NCBI RefSeq assembly: GCF_020497125.1
Contig: NC_059080.1
Location: 52,641,563-52,705,562, forward strand
From: Mauremys mutica
Taxonomy: Eukaryota; Chordata; Testudines; Geoemydidae
Length of the DNA: 64,000 bases
Direction: 5' to 3'
Shown: piece after piece, positions 1-11,599 of the stretch
How positions within the stretch are numbered: the first letter of the stretch is position 1
Layout: each line of letters begins with the position of its first letter
Position numbers and translations under genes: made by a program
Notes under the pieces: model-generated
The model's database searches: none
What the model was told of the DNA's origin: nothing
Seen by the model: the letters and a program-made list of their open reading frames with translations, nothing else

Positions 1-574
1 CCAGTGTGTTTGGAAAGGTCTCAGCAATGGGGCTCCCAGCCCTTCCCTTGTGGGACACTGTTCCCCAGGCTGGAGAGTCTCTGAGCTGGGCCAGACCCTG
101 TGAGCTGCTGAGCAGGAAATCAATGGGGAATGAGGAGGGCCCTGGTCTTCCTGTGCCTAGGGTCTTTGTGACTTTGACGTGGAGAATGTTTTCCCAGGAG
201 AAGTCCAGACTCCTGGGTTCTGTTCCTTCTCTAGCCTGGGCAGGGGAGTGTGGCCTGGGATGACAGGAGGGGGCTGCTTGTCCAGAGTAACCGATGGTCT
301 TTCGGACTGACCCCATTGCTCTAAAAGAACGAGACTTCCTGGATATTGCATCAGCAGCAGGGATTAGGAGGGGGAACATTGGGAGCAGATCATGCAATGA
401 ACTCCTGCCAGGGTGTGTAGCTTGCACTCCCTGCACTCCTGTGGGGGGAGAAGGGGCTGCTCTGGTTGGAGCAGGGAGGAGGAGGGACTGAAAAGGCCCA
501 TGAGTGAAAGGCTGCCTTGAGCCCAGACTCACACCTGCTCCCCGCTCGATTCCAGGCTGGCCAGGCTCCTGAGG
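1..574. other. Upstream flank, no gene recognised
   Basis: I see no convincing exon, promoter or repeat. Short open frames occur on both strands but show no family resemblance. This stretch could hold the 5' end or first intron of the MROH-like gene that follows, but nothing in it proves that. Confidence 0.3.
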
Positions 575-724
575 ATGTTCAGGAAGAAGGCTCTGCAGGT
601 GGCCCCAGAGCCTGAGGGAAGCAGCTGCCATCTTCCCAAGGGGCAGAGCAACCTCTCCATCCCCGCTGGCGGGGAAGCAGCTCCCATCCAGGCCAGAAGG
701 CGGAAGTGCCCAGCCTTCTGGTGA
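575..724 (+). CDS. Possible alternative 5' exon, 49-codon open frame
   Basis: An ATG at 575 opens a 49-codon frame beginning MFRKKALQV and ending in TGA at 722-724. The basic start (FRKK) and the position just upstream of the MROH-like exons make it a candidate 5' exon or leader frame of that gene. Nothing in it is diagnostic of a domain and no donor site fixes its end, so it may be a chance frame. Confidence 0.2.
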   Translation: MFRKKALQVAPEPEGSSCHLPKGQSNLSIPAGGEAAPIQARRRKCPAFW

Positions 725-796
725 ACAAAACCAGCTCCCGGCGCAGGTGCTGAGCTGGGAGAGGCCCCGATCAGGCCCAAATGGAGCTGGCTCAGG

Positions 797-3700
797 ATGC
801 GGTTTCGCAGACAGGACCCAGCCCAGGAGGGGCACCGGGCAGGGAGGCTCTGGGGCTTGTTGTGTGGGCAGCAGCGGCCCCAGGAGCCCAGCCCTCATTC
901 CCAGCAGGAGGCATTGCCCTGCCCGGTCACTGAGGACCTTCCAGCCCCCTCAGGCCAGGAGGTGGAAGCTCCCTGTCCCAGCACCAGCAGCTCAGCATGG
1001 GACAGCAGCAGCGCCTGGGACTCTGGCAGCAGCGACGCCGATGGACGCTGCTGCTTTGTTCCAGGTGAGGAGCCAGGCTGGGATCAGGGAGGGGTGAGGA
1101 TGGGGATCTGAACACCCTGGGCCCAGACACTCTCCCAGTGATATGGCGGGGGGGGGTCCCCAGCCCAGGTGTCTGGCCTGAGCCACATGAACCCCACTGA
1201 CACCAGCAGCAGTCACACAGCTGCCCCTGCAGCAAGGGGAACTGGGGGTGGGGGGCATCAAGAGCTGCTGCCACTTTGGTCGTTGATGCTCCGGGGCTGG
1301 GGGAGTCGGCACCTCCCATGGAGTCCTGGACAGTGGAGGGGGGGCTCTCTGCTATGGGCTTCTGAAGCTGTTGGGGGCTGAAGGCATCCCTGAGAGGGAG
1401 GTGTGGGGCCCGATCTGCCCTGGGTGGCTGAGGTGGGAAAGGTGGTCTTTAATCCTGCTCTCCCCACCATGCCCCTGTCCTACCCCAAGTGGCAGCAGGC
1501 ATCACCAGGCGGCTCTAGCTTTTTTGCACCCAAGCATGGCAGTCAGGCAGCCTTTGGCCCTTTTTGCTGCCAACATCACCTGGTAAAGGGTTACATACAG
1601 ATATGGAGGTGTAATGCAGCAAAATGTGACTGAAAGTAAGACCAAAACTGTGTAGCTGTGTACAGCTATAAAAATATACAGGGATAATATATGCCCAATA
1701 GCAAGCAAGGATGGCAATTCCCTCCCTCGCCCCCAGTGCCAGGACTGGAGCCCCCCTCTTAGCTGCCAGGAAGAAGATGGAGGCATAATTCTTCCCCTCA
1801 CAACTATGTGCGTATATGGCTTCCCCTCAAGCAGGGGTGGCTTTGTGTAGTTTGCAGTCAGGTGGCTTTCAGCGGTGTGCCTGCGGGCGATGCGCTGATA
1901 ACACGGATTTGGAGGCATGCCTGCGGGAGGCCCACTGGTCCCACACCTTCGGAGTACCTGCCACCAAATTGCTGCCAAAGCTGAAGGCAGCCTGACTGCT
2001 GCCCTCAAGGTGATCAGCAGGCCGTGCCTGGGGCTTGCCGCCCCAGGCACACGCTTGGTGTGCTGGTGCCTGAAACCGCCCCTGGGCATCACCCTGTTAC
2101 CTTCTCTCTCTGGTGCAGGGACCCCCAGAGATTCAGAGGAGGAGGAATGGGTGGACATGTCCACAGATGAAGCTGCTCTCAAGGTCATCAGAGAGCAGCT
2201 CCAGTGCAGAGAAAAGGTGCAAATGTTCCCCACCTGGGCTGGAACCAAGATTGTCCTGTCCCTTCCCAGCATCACCACCCACTGCTGAGGGTCTTGTCCC
2301 TGGTGATCCACCACCCCTAATGGGGCCTTTTTACATCCATGATGTGGGACCCCCAAGATGGGGGTGTTTGTCCCACAACAGCCGAGGTCTCCTCCCCCCA
2401 CAGGCACTGTCCCAGTTCCTGATCCTGCTTGTGTAGGAGTCGTGGGGGATTTGGACAATAGGTGGATCCCCACAATCCCCCATTGAGGCCTCAGTCCTGG
2501 AGCTGGTGTGGGTGGGGCAGGAAGGTCCCTAGCTAACAGGTTCTCTCTCACTCTACCCCACTCCTGGTGGGTACAGGATGAGGGGCAGCAGCTCCTGTTC
2601 CTGCAGGCCATCTACCCCGCGTGTCTTGCTGCACAGGACAGAGGGCAGGACACGTTGGAGCTGCGCTGCTGCAAGGCAGCTGTGGTGGAGAGGAGTGTGG
2701 TGAGTGAGACACCTCATACAGCAGCTGGAGGGAGGAGAGAGACATGGGATTGGCAGGGGTATCGCTGGGCTAATGGGTGAGGACTGGGTGGCATTGGAGG
2801 GGGCAAGACAGTCCCCTCCCCAACCCTGCTGGCTCCCTTAACCCCAGTGCTGCTCAGGCCCAAGGCTAGGAGTCACTGTCCCTCCCACTCCAGGTCACCT
2901 CCAAGGAGTGGCTCCTCTGGCAGAGATGGTGGGATGGGAAGGTTCACTCTCTCCTGGCTGCGCTGTTCTTTTCACTTCACTAACATTACAGGGGCCTTGG
3001 GGAGGGGTCCTGCTTTCTTGAGGGACAGAGGAAGGAGCTGGGACTTCAAGCCAGAACTCTGCCTGGTTCTCTTGAGCACTAATCACAGGGCCCCTGGTTG
3101 TCTTGGGGAGTGAGAGTCTGAACCCCTCCCCCAGCTTCTCCCGTCCCCCCAACACACACACCCCATGAGATTCCGGAGATGGTTCTCAGAGAAGAGGCGC
3201 ATGAAACAGGGAAACAGGAGGACCCCAGGGAATCAGCCCTTCTCTCTGATATGATCTGAAATTCCTGGGGGGATTGTGCTCTCAGTGACTCCCTACATCC
3301 CACCAAGGATTTTAGTAGCAGGGAAGGGTGAGGGTTCGCTCTCCTTTCTGGTGAACTGTTCGGGAATCAGGAGTTCTGGGAGGATGGGACCAGCCCCGAC
3401 ACCGAACCTTATCCCAATCTAGAGAGACCCTGACAAGTTGTGAGCTGCAGGATACAAGCTGTGTCCTGGGGGAAAGAATCCCCTTCTAAAGCTCTGTGAT
3501 CAATGACTCAGCTATTGCCCCCTGCGCATCATGTCTTGGGCCCCTGGGGCTGGGCGGGGTGGGGCTCATTTGCAAAGCACCACCTGCCCATTGATCCTGA
3601 CCTGCCTCCTTTCCCCACAGCATGTCAACCTCTGGATCATGTCCAGGGTGTCCCAGGAGAGAGCCAGGGCCATTAGGAGCTGCACGGCCCTGCTCATATA

Positions 3701-6700
3701 TGCAGTCACCCTCCCTGAGTTTGATGTAAGTGACCTCTGACCCCAGCTTCCTGACTCCAGGCGTAGGCGGGCTGGCTCCAACGGGCTGTAGCATCTGTTG
3801 CTGCAGGGGCTGTGGGTTCAGAGTGTTCCTCTTGGGGAGGCAGAGTCAGAGCAGGGAATGAGATAGCCTTGAGTCAAGTTCTTCTTGTCCTGGCCAAGTG
3901 TTGTCCCTGGGCCTTTAAGGGGACCATGCTCCAACCCCTGCTTGGCATCCCAAAGCAGCTCCTGGCTCCCTTGGCAGCAGAGCAAATGAAGGGTCTATCT
4001 AAGGCTCCTCTCCCCCAGCACCTCCTGCAGAGGGGCTAAGGGGAAGGAGCCTTCTGGCCCAGGGGGGACAGGGAGCTGACAGGAAAATGCTGATGGAGTC
4101 TCCTCTCCTCTCCCTTCCATTAGATCTCAGCAGAGTTCCCTAGGATGGGTCACCACGTGGCACATCTGGCTCTGTTTGTCAGTGACCCAGACAAGGACAT
4201 CAGCCGGCAGGCCAGGGAGGGGACTTACCGGCTGTACCAGCTGCTGCTCCAACAGAGGAGTAAGGAACCCGCTGGGACACGGAACCCAATAGGGGACTGA
4301 GAGTGACCACAGGTGGCTAATGGGACCCCAGACAATTTCTCTCAGACTGACCCCAGCTGGAGGACAAGTCTCTCTCTGCCTCTGTTCTTCTCCACTCCAC
4401 TGTGCAGCCACCAAGAGGATTGGAAGGACACAGAAACTGCAACCAGAATGATAAAAGTCTCTCTCTCTCTCTCTCTTCCAGGGTTGACCATACACAAGGC
4501 AGAAGATCTGTGGTGCCACGACTGGCACCAGGACAGCAGGCTCCTGGGCTATAAGAACACAGCCAGGGTGGGGGAGGTAAGGACACTGTGGCAGGGCATG
4601 ACACAGCTCAGGGAGTGGGGCTGGCTGGGTCCCTGCAGTGGATGCCTCCTGGAGACAGGACAAGAGCCCACTCCTTATTCCTAGCTCAGAGTTCCTCATC
4701 CACCACCCAGTGGGACTGGCTGGTGCTAAAGGTCCCAGATTGGAACCTCGCTGGTTGCCGTGATTTGAGTGTCTTACATGGAGCCATTGATACGTGCCAG
4801 AAGGAGAATCCCCGGGTGGGTGAGTTAATATAGGATTATGGCTCTGGGTGTCTCTGCTCCTTGTCCCCCTGGCTGATCCCCAAGTGTCTGAGAGGAGAGC
4901 ACTGGGTCAGTAAGTCACTAATGCTTGATCAGACCCTTGTTTAATTCTCTTCACCCTGTAGAAGCAGAGAAAGGAGGTGGGGTTTGCCCAATTCCATTGC
5001 CAGTCAGGAAGCAGAACGCCCCAACCTGGGAACTGAGTAGGGGACACAGTGAGCTCCAGAGTCAATATGGACCACATGCACCCCCCTCATGTCTCCAGAC
5101 CCAGCCAGGGAATGACAGAGTATCTGGACCTCAGCCACTGTTCCAAAGAAGCACATTGTCACTGACCCAAGTTGCGGCTACTTGCTGCACAGTAGAAAAT
5201 CAAAGACACCTCCCCACACCCCCATCTCACAACTGTGGTGAGAACATCCAAACCTTGGAACACACCATAACACAGTGCCCCCAGATTGGAGTCAAAGGTG
5301 AAGTGGGTGATTTCCACAACATCACAGAGGAGACCTTGGAATGGCTCCTGGATCTACAAGTGCATCTACAGAATGCTGCTCTATAGATGCCACGTGAGAG
5401 AGACTGTGTGAGCTTGTCCTGCCTCCCACAAGCTGAATTGCTGCAGCGGAAGAAAAGTTTCCTAGGAGTGTCTGTGATGGGGACAGGGAGATGAGTCTCC
5501 TTATCCTTGTCAGGTTGCAGATTGGATTCCCTTTGGAAGAAACCAAGGAGCTGCAGAGGCCTTACCCAGCTACTAGAGAAATCACTAATTTGGAAGGAAT
5601 AGACCTTTGGTCTCTCAGCTCCAACCCCCTCCCCCACACGCACATTCCTCTAGCCACTGAGGTGCAGGAGATCTCTCTGCTGGAAGCAATACAGGGTCCC
5701 CTATCATCTCTGTGCGCTGCACAGCAGAGTGGGCCCTGCTCACCCACATTAGAGATCTATTTCCAGCCCATCATGGCCCCTGCGATAAATTGCCCTCCAG
5801 AAAGAGCCACTGGAGGCTTTGGTCCCCAAGCATCTGTCACCTTTTAATAAAGGGGCTTCCCTGAGCCATGGGACCCTGAAAGCCTCCTGGGGAATGAACT
5901 GCCTTGGCTACAGCAGCTCTCTTACCCTCCCTTTGGGGCACTAGAGGGTGAGGCCATTCTATCTCCAGGACTTGGAGGCTGGCTCTGGGCAATCTGCTAA
6001 AGCCTCGTGTCCTGTTGGTTTTAGGTCTTTGGAAAATTCTTCTCTGAGGGGCAGAGAAAATACTTCCTCCAGACAGCAATGCTGGCAATCCATGATCCCC
6101 TGCTGCATGTCAGCCAGGCTGGGCTGCTCCTCACATCCTCCATCCTGGGGGAAGCCCAGCAACTGATGGGGGACAAGGTAAGCAGCTGCATTAGACTCAG
6201 GAGATTGGGGCGGGGCCCAGGCCTCATTCCCATCCTATCACCATTCACTGGCCTGGGAGCAAGGAGCCTAGTGGGGACTTCTGGACTTCATGGACTTCTG
6301 TTCTTAGGATGTGATGCTCTGCTATCACTCCTGGGAAGGGCAGGAGAGTCCCCTAAGTGCCCTGTGTGAACCTTTCCTGCCCCACAGAGCTGCACCCATT
6401 TCCCCATGGCCTAGTGTCCATGCCACCCGAGCCACCCCCCAGAATTGCTCCCAACACTGGCAGCGTGGGAGGCCAAGGACTGATAGGTGATGGCGACTGG
6501 CCAGGCAGTTCTGAGGCACATGGGTGGGGGAAGCTTGTCCTGCTGCTGGCAGGGCTGGACCCGCTCTACAGAGAAGGGGAGGATTCAGACAGCAGGGGCT
6601 GCTGACCTGCCCCGTTCACCAGGGCTGCCATCTTGTGGCTTCAGCATTTGTCACTGGGGTGACTTGGGCAGGGCCGGCTCTGGCTTTTTTGCCGCCCCAA

Positions 6701-8126
6701 GCAAAAAAAAAAAAGGGGGGGGAGGGACCGCCGGAGCGGCAAAGCAGGGGAAAAAACAAAAACAAAACCACAGCGGGGCCAGAGCGGCAAAGCAGGGTGG
6801 GGAGGACAAAAGAACGGCGTGGCTGGAACGGCAAAGGGGGAGGGGAGGAAACTGCAGCACAGCCGGAGCAGCAAAGCAGGGGAAAAAAAACCAAAACAAC
6901 AACATAAAACCACGGTGGGGCTGGAGCGGTAAAGGGGGGAGGGGGGAACAGGGCGCTGGAGCGGCAAAGCAGGTGAAGAAAAAAAAAGAAAAAGAAAACA
7001 CGGCGCAGCCAGAGCGGCAAAGCAGGGTGGGGGGGACAAAAAAACGGCACAGCTGGAATGGCAAAGCAGGGAAGAAAAAAAAAACCCTGCAGCACAGCCG
7101 GAGTGGTAACGCAGGGTGGGGGGAAAACAAAAACTGCACGGCTGAAGCGGCAAAGCAGGTGAAAAAAAACAACCTGCGGCGCGGCTGGAGCACCAAAGCG
7201 GGGGTGGGGGAACGGCACGGCCGGCAAAGTAGGGGAGAACAAAACAAAAAACCCTACAGGGCAGCTGGAGCCAGGGGACTCCCTGTGCTGCAGAGTGCGC
7301 AACCGGTCTAATGGGGGGAAGGGGAGGGAGCGAGGGGGGAGAGAGAGAGGGGGGCAGCCAGGCCTTCAGGGGGGTGCTCACCCCGCGGCCCCGACCTCCG
7401 CGCCGCCTGCCGGGAGGGCTCCGAGCTGCTCCGGTCGGTGGGGAGGGAAGGACGGGGGCTGCCCTGCCAAATTTGCTGCAGGGCGCTCCCCTCCTCTGCC
7501 CCCTACAGGGCGGCCAGAGCAGCAAACAAACAAAAAAAAAGCGTCAGTGCCGCCCTAGGATTGGGCGGAATGCCGCCCCCTAGAATCTGCCACCCCAAGC
7601 ACCAGCTTGCTCAGCTGGTGCCTGGAGCCGGCCCTGGACTTGGGGAAAGGTCTCAACCTCCCCCCATCCCACTTCACTGCTGCCAGAATCCCTCCTGCCC
7701 CCCTCCCTGCCTTACCTGGGTGGGGATGGAGGCAGGGGTGGAGGAGAGGGTTCTACAAACTTGAGCGGTGCCCCCAGGTGGGTTGGAGGTGGAACAGCTG
7801 TCAGGGGCACTGAGGGGGAGGTGGCAGGAGCTAACCCTACAAGGAGGGTGGTTGGCACCGGAGGTCACTACAGAGGACAACAAGCCTCCATCCTGGGGAT
7901 CAGGAGGGTGAATCCACCACTCAGACATGAGCAGCTACTGGGTGTAAATGGTGCTGGTTCCAGGTGCCCTTAATCCTCCCTGATTCCTGGGCAGTGTCTC
8001 AGTCTCTGACATGTTCTCGTTCCCCTGCAGCTGGAGGATGTCACAGCCAAGGTGATGTGCCAGCTCCACATCATCCGGCACTTGCACTGGGTGCCCGAGG
8101 CGCTGCAAGGACTGCGCCTCATCTGA
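797..8126 (+). CDS. Maestro HEAT-like repeat (MROH) family gene, short or internally deleted
   Basis: Eight exons with AG/GT borders and compatible phases can be read: ?797-1064, 2119-2216, 2577-2699, 3621-3725, 4124-4259, 4482-4576, 6025-6177 and 8031-8126 (TGA at 8124). They would encode about 357 residues. The N-terminal part is Ser/Glu-rich (DSEEEEWVDMSTDE), followed by a helix-rich stretch with RCCKAAVVER. The last five exons give the typical MROH C-terminus: MGHHVAHLALFVSDPDKD, LWCHDWHQDSRLLGYKNT, FLQTAMLAIHDPLLHVSQAG and LGEAQQLMGDK. HEAT-like repeats are alpha-helical scaffolds; the biochemical role of MROH proteins is largely unknown. Full-length family members run to many hundreds of residues, so several middle exons expected between 2699 and 3621 are absent. 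The join is phase 0 to phase 0, so the frame survives. It may be a short paralogue or a decaying copy. The first exon's start is uncertain: ATG 797 is simply the first in frame. Confidence 0.6.
1498..2092. mobile_element. Non-autonomous hAT element with perfect 8-bp TSD
   Basis: The element runs from 1506 (CAGGCGGCTCTAG...) to 2084 (...ACCGCCCCTG) and is flanked by identical 8-bp duplications ggcatcac at 1498-1505 and 2085-2092. An 8-bp TSD with CAGG/CCTG ends is the signature of hAT DNA transposons. It has no transposase frame, so it must be mobilised in trans. It lies in an intron of the MROH-like gene and ends only 26 bases before the exon at 2119, upstream of that exon's polypyrimidine tract. 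A second, 3'-truncated copy in the opposite orientation is at 27089-27667. Confidence 0.85.
5200..5388 (+). pseudogene. Remnant of a non-LTR retrotransposon RT C-terminus
   Basis: An open stretch within an intron of the MROH-like gene reads SHNCGENIQTLEHTITQCP followed by a helical tail (EETLEWLLDLQVHL). The spacing CG-x-ET-x-EH-x4-CP resembles the degenerate zinc-binding knuckle (CCHC) found at the C-terminus of several LINE reverse transcriptases; the first Cys is lost here. No RT core is visible upstream, so this is at most a 5'-truncated remnant. Confidence 0.35.
6661..7644. mobile_element. Non-autonomous hAT element, 12-bp TIRs, perfect 8-bp TSD
   Basis: The element spans 6669-7636. Its termini are perfect 12-bp inverted repeats, CAGGGCCGGCTC and GAGCCGGCCCTG, flanked by the identical 8-bp duplication gacttggg (6661-6668 and 7637-7644). 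This defines a complete hAT insertion. It codes for nothing. The interior is dominated by a purine-rich array (separate entry) and by a CpG-rich stretch at 7300-7550. It sits in the last intron of the MROH-like gene and is a different family member from the element at 1506-2084. Confidence 0.9.
6705..7262. repeat. Purine-rich imperfect tandem array inside the hAT element
   Basis: Around ten imperfect copies of a motif close to GGAGCGGCAAAGCAGGG are separated by A-rich and G-rich tracts of variable length, giving units of roughly 45-70 bp. Because one strand is nearly all purine plus C, long frames stay open in several phases; none resembles a protein. The array was probably amplified inside the transposon by slippage or unequal exchange. 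Confidence 0.75.
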
Positions 8127-8655
8127 TGCCCTTAAAGGTTCCCCTCTCATGTTCAGCAACTCCCGCTCCCTGCTGCAGGTACTGCTCTGTCTCACTGTAA
8201 ATGGGGGGCTAATGAAAGGGGAAATGGAGGCCCCTGTCACTGACAGAAACTCTCTCCCCTCTCTGTGGACCAGGGTCCTTCCCTCTGACCCCAAACTTCC
8301 TTCATCTGGGGCATGAGCTCTTCCCCTCACTCCCATACCCCTCCCCTCTTTCCTTCCTCTGACTCCCATCCCATTCCCTGTGCTCCCAGGCAGAGATCTC
8401 CCTGCCCCATATGGCGCAGAAGGACCTTTGTGTCAGGGCTACAGACTGCCTGCCCAACTGAAGCTCAGGAAGCTCCACATTTGAGGAGGTGAGGATGGGA
8501 CAGAGGCTCAGGGCCTGCTTCACCTCTTGCCCTTTATTCTTCCTTTGGCCCTTCTATGGGCTCTCAGAGGGTGACATGAATAGGAACCTCCTCCGCACCT
8601 GTCTTCTAGGCCCTGGGTGTGTGACTGCCTCCCAGATGGGTGCAGTCAGAAGCTG
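8127..8655. other. 3' flank of the MROH-like gene, no feature recognised
   Basis: Pyrimidine-rich sequence follows the stop codon. I find no clear AATAAA signal within the first several hundred bases and no further exon. Confidence 0.3.
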
Positions 8656-8659
8656 AGAC

Positions 8660-8760
8660 ACCTCAGGGAGCAGTGGGGACAGGTCACCTTGTCCTATGAA
8701 ACCAAGCAGTGCTAGTTCTCAAAGAGGCTGAGAGGGAAGACCCCACTCCCTCATGGAGGT
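8660..8760 (+). repeat. 5S rRNA-derived SINE or 5S pseudogene fragment
   Basis: The sequence around GAAACCAAGCAGTGCTAG, followed by GAGAGGGAAGACCCC, is laid out like the internal promoter of 5S rRNA (an A-box near AAGCTAAGCAGGG and a C-box near GGATGGGAGACC). A similar, better-preserved copy lies at 12350-12480. It is diverged and not a functional 5S gene. Confidence 0.4.
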
Positions 8761-9236
8761 AAGAGCCATTTACTTCTTTGGGCAGATGGGTCTCCTGGGG
8801 GAGAAATGGGATCCCTGCTGCATAACCTGGTTGGGAGCTTCCCCCATCCCTGGGACAGAGACATCTCCATCTATGTGCCACTCTTGTTTTTTTCCTAGCC
8901 AGAGGCTCCCCACAGATGTCCTCAAACCTGTTCTCCTGGGAACATTTCTGGGAGGAAGCTCCTGTCCCTCAGTCTCCAACTCCATCATGCAGTCTCATTC
9001 ACATAACATCTCCGCTCTCCAGCTCCACTTTCCGCAGCAGGACAAATGAACCTTCAGCTCCCAGAGACCTGTCTTTGACCTCCTTCTGATCAGCAAAGGG
9101 GTTTCACCTTCCCCTCAACAAATCTGTCACCCTCTGAATGATGATCGTCAGAGTTATCAGAACCAGCAAAACTCCAGTTGAGCCTTTGTAAACTTAGCCC
9201 CTCTGGAAACCAGCTCTGAACTGGAGAGATCTGAAC

Positions 9237-9545
9237 TCATGGACTCCTAGACTTTAAGGTCAGAAGGGACCATTATGATAATCTAATCTGACCTCCTGCA
9301 CAATACAGGCCACAGAATCTCACCCACCCACTCTTGTAATAAACCCCTAACCTATGTCTAAACTACTGAAGTTCTCAAATAATGGTTTAAAGACTTTAAG
9401 GTGCAGAGAATCCTCCAGCAAGTGAACCGTGCCCTATACTGCAGAGGAAGGTGAAAAACTCTGCCAATCTGCCTTAGAGGAAAATTTCTTCCCAGGCCCA
9501 AATATGGCGATCAGCTAAGCACTGAGCATGTGAGCAAGACTCACC
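9237..9545 (-). mobile_element. CR1 LINE 3' end fragment
   Basis: The text from CTCCTAGACTTTAAGG through GACCTCCTGCACAATACAGG to the region around GGCGATCAGCTAAGCACTGAG matches the 3' untranslated region of a common sauropsid CR1 subfamily, read here in reverse. It is 5'-truncated, as most CR1 copies are, and contains no coding part. Confidence 0.6.
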
Positions 9546-9549
9546 TCAA

Positions 9550-11590
9550 CCCAATAAGAGCAGGACTGGGCAGCACAGGTCTGTAACAGGGAAAGGAGAG
9601 TGCTTTCCCCTGGCTGCAGAGCCTGGGGCTTAGCCAAACTGATTACAGAATGAGTCCTACCTCAGAGGGACCATTTATTGGCCCTGAAAGAACCAGACTT
9701 CAGCGGCGATAAAGCCTAGCTGGGCTACGAACTGGAATGAGAACTAGGTAGGAAGTTGAAAGCAGTAAGGAAAGCCTAGAAGGGAACTTGAGAAGAGAGG
9801 TAGGATGTGCCCAGGGAAACCTGCAGCAAAGAGAAAAGAGCAGCCCTAGCTGTTGAGTACAGAGCCCTGGGCTGCTACCAGTGTCAGGGTGAGACCGGGT
9901 TCCTCTACTGGCCCCAAAGAAGGGGGCATACAAGCACCCAGAGAGGGTTACCAAGCCCAGCAAGGGAGCTGCAGGCTGAGCCAGAGCCCCAGCGAGAGCA
10001 GAAGAACTTTTCTCTCTGGGAAGACCTCTTTGGACTTCCAGTGTGTGACAAGCTGAGCCCCAGAAGCTTGGACTAAAGGTGATGAGCCGGCCAGAGGGCC
10101 GAATTACCAGGCAGAGAGACTGCCATGGTGCTGGAGTGACCATCGATGGAGGATTAGAGGGCACCTAATAATGAGTAGATTCATTTATTATTGGCATAGT
10201 CAGCAGGATTGAATTCCCCCTGTCATCTGTGAGGGCTCATGGAAGTCTTGGTTACTGAAGGAAGGTCCATCCCCCCAAGTGGGATTTCCCATTTGAGTTC
10301 CAGGGACTGGCTAAGCAGCCAAAGCAGTTCTCGGGGTTTCTCCAGCAGCTCCTAGAAATCCAACAGAAGCAGAAGGAAGTGCAGGCAGAGCTACAGATGC
10401 AGCTGGTAATCTTGAGGGAGCAGCAGCAATACCTGTGAGAGATCCTGCAAAGGGAAATCAACCTGATAGGCCCATGGACAAAAAGAGAAGACTCGGAGAG
10501 CATGCTGCGGCTGTGCTGAGAAGGTTAGCCCAGGAAAGCAGGGCCTGAGAAAGTGTACAAGCATAGCCTAATGCCAAGATGGGAACAAAAGTTCTTTGGT
10601 TTTGGTGCAGAGAAGCAGGCCATATTGAAAGACCTGGCCTGCATAGGAAATTCCTGAGTGGCAAAAGGAGGGGCCAGGGCCCCAAGAAGGTAGAAAGAAA
10701 GGAGAAGGTGTCCTCTTGGAGAAATAAACATGAGGCAGGCTAGGTGGAGATGGCAGGGATGGCCATGGACCTTGCAGACCCTCCTCCAACACACTTGTCA
10801 GGTGCTGCAGGGAGGTGAAGGATGAAATGGTTGGCACAGAGATGAATCAGTCACGAGAGTTGAGCAGTGGTGTGTGCTCAGACACTGATGGAAAAGGTTT
10901 TGGGGGATGCAGCAGCAATAGAAAAAAGGCTACAGAAGAAGCTAGTGGCTTCAGAACAAGGCTCTGCAAGTAATTGTTAATGAGAATGAGTGGCTGCAGG
11001 AAGAGAAGGATGGCCTCTGAGTTCTGGTGAGTACGAGGCTATACGAGTGCATAGCCGGTGACAGCGACGAGATGGTGAGGGATGAAGACTGGACAAGAGT
11101 AGAACTTGCCCCAGGTTGGGCCGGATTTTAAGAAGAAGGGTATTTCACAGGGTGGCTTGGCCTGTGGCTGCAAACCTTGAGCTAGGCAAATTGATGACCA
11201 AGTGAGCCCCACCTGAGAGGAAACAAGGGGAAACAGCAGCAAAAGTTCAGAAGCAGACCTAGCTGTTCAGTATACGGCCTTGGGCCAAAACCTGGAGTCC
11301 AGGGTAGGACTGGGTTCTCCCACTGTCCCTAAGGAAGGGGACATAGAAGACCATAGAAACCCAAGAAGGGCAGACCAAGCCGAAATCAGGCTGAGGAATT
11401 GCTCCCCACGACGGTGGAAGGCCTTGTTTCTGTTCAAGACATTTTTGGACTTTGTTTAGAAGGAGCATGACCCAGGAAGGAGTGGACTAAAGGACAGTCA
11501 CCTGGTTGGAGGGCTGAGTTCCCAGCCAACAAACTGCAAGAGTGACTATCAACGGGGTTGCTAGCCCAGCTAGAAAGCTGTGACATGAGG
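9550..11590 (+). mobile_element. Eroded LTR retrotransposon (LTR - gag remnant - LTR)
   Basis: Two diverged segments, about 9550-10170 and 11110-11590, align in the same order: CTAGCTGTT(C/G)AGTA, then a GGGTTC(T/C)TC block, then a TTTGGACTT block, then GGACTAAAGG with an inverted-repeat-rich tail ending near AGTGACCATC/AGTGACTATC. Between them lies a gag-like remnant (separate entry). The simplest reading is one old LTR element on the + strand with both LTRs badly decayed. Exact ends and TSD cannot be fixed by eye. Confidence 0.5.
10290..10660 (+). pseudogene. gag remnant: coiled coil plus broken zinc knuckle
   Basis: The + strand encodes a Gln/Leu-rich coiled coil (QLLEIQQKQKEVQAELQMQL) interrupted by a stop, and further on a degenerate zinc knuckle around FWCREAGHIERP (10580-10630), in which the second Cys and the His of the CCHC motif remain but the first and last Cys are lost. 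Coiled coil followed by zinc knuckle is the layout of Ty3/gypsy-type gag in reptiles. It is not functional. Confidence 0.45.
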
Positions 11591-11599
11591 CCTGGCCAG

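Noticed and set aside
1502..2611. A 369-codon minus-strand frame as a gene
   Set aside because: It runs across the hAT element, its TSDs and an exon of the MROH-like gene on the other strand. It is a chance frame.
2895..3260. Extra MROH exons in the gap between 2699 and 3621
   Set aside because: I read all three + frames. Pieces such as IPEMVLREEAHET have no convincing family match or compatible splice sites.
6616..7525. Long frames of 228-294 codons across the purine-rich block at 6.6-7.5 kb
   Set aside because: They fall inside a non-autonomous hAT element with certain boundaries and follow base composition only (Lys/Gly-rich one way, Phe/Pro-rich the other).
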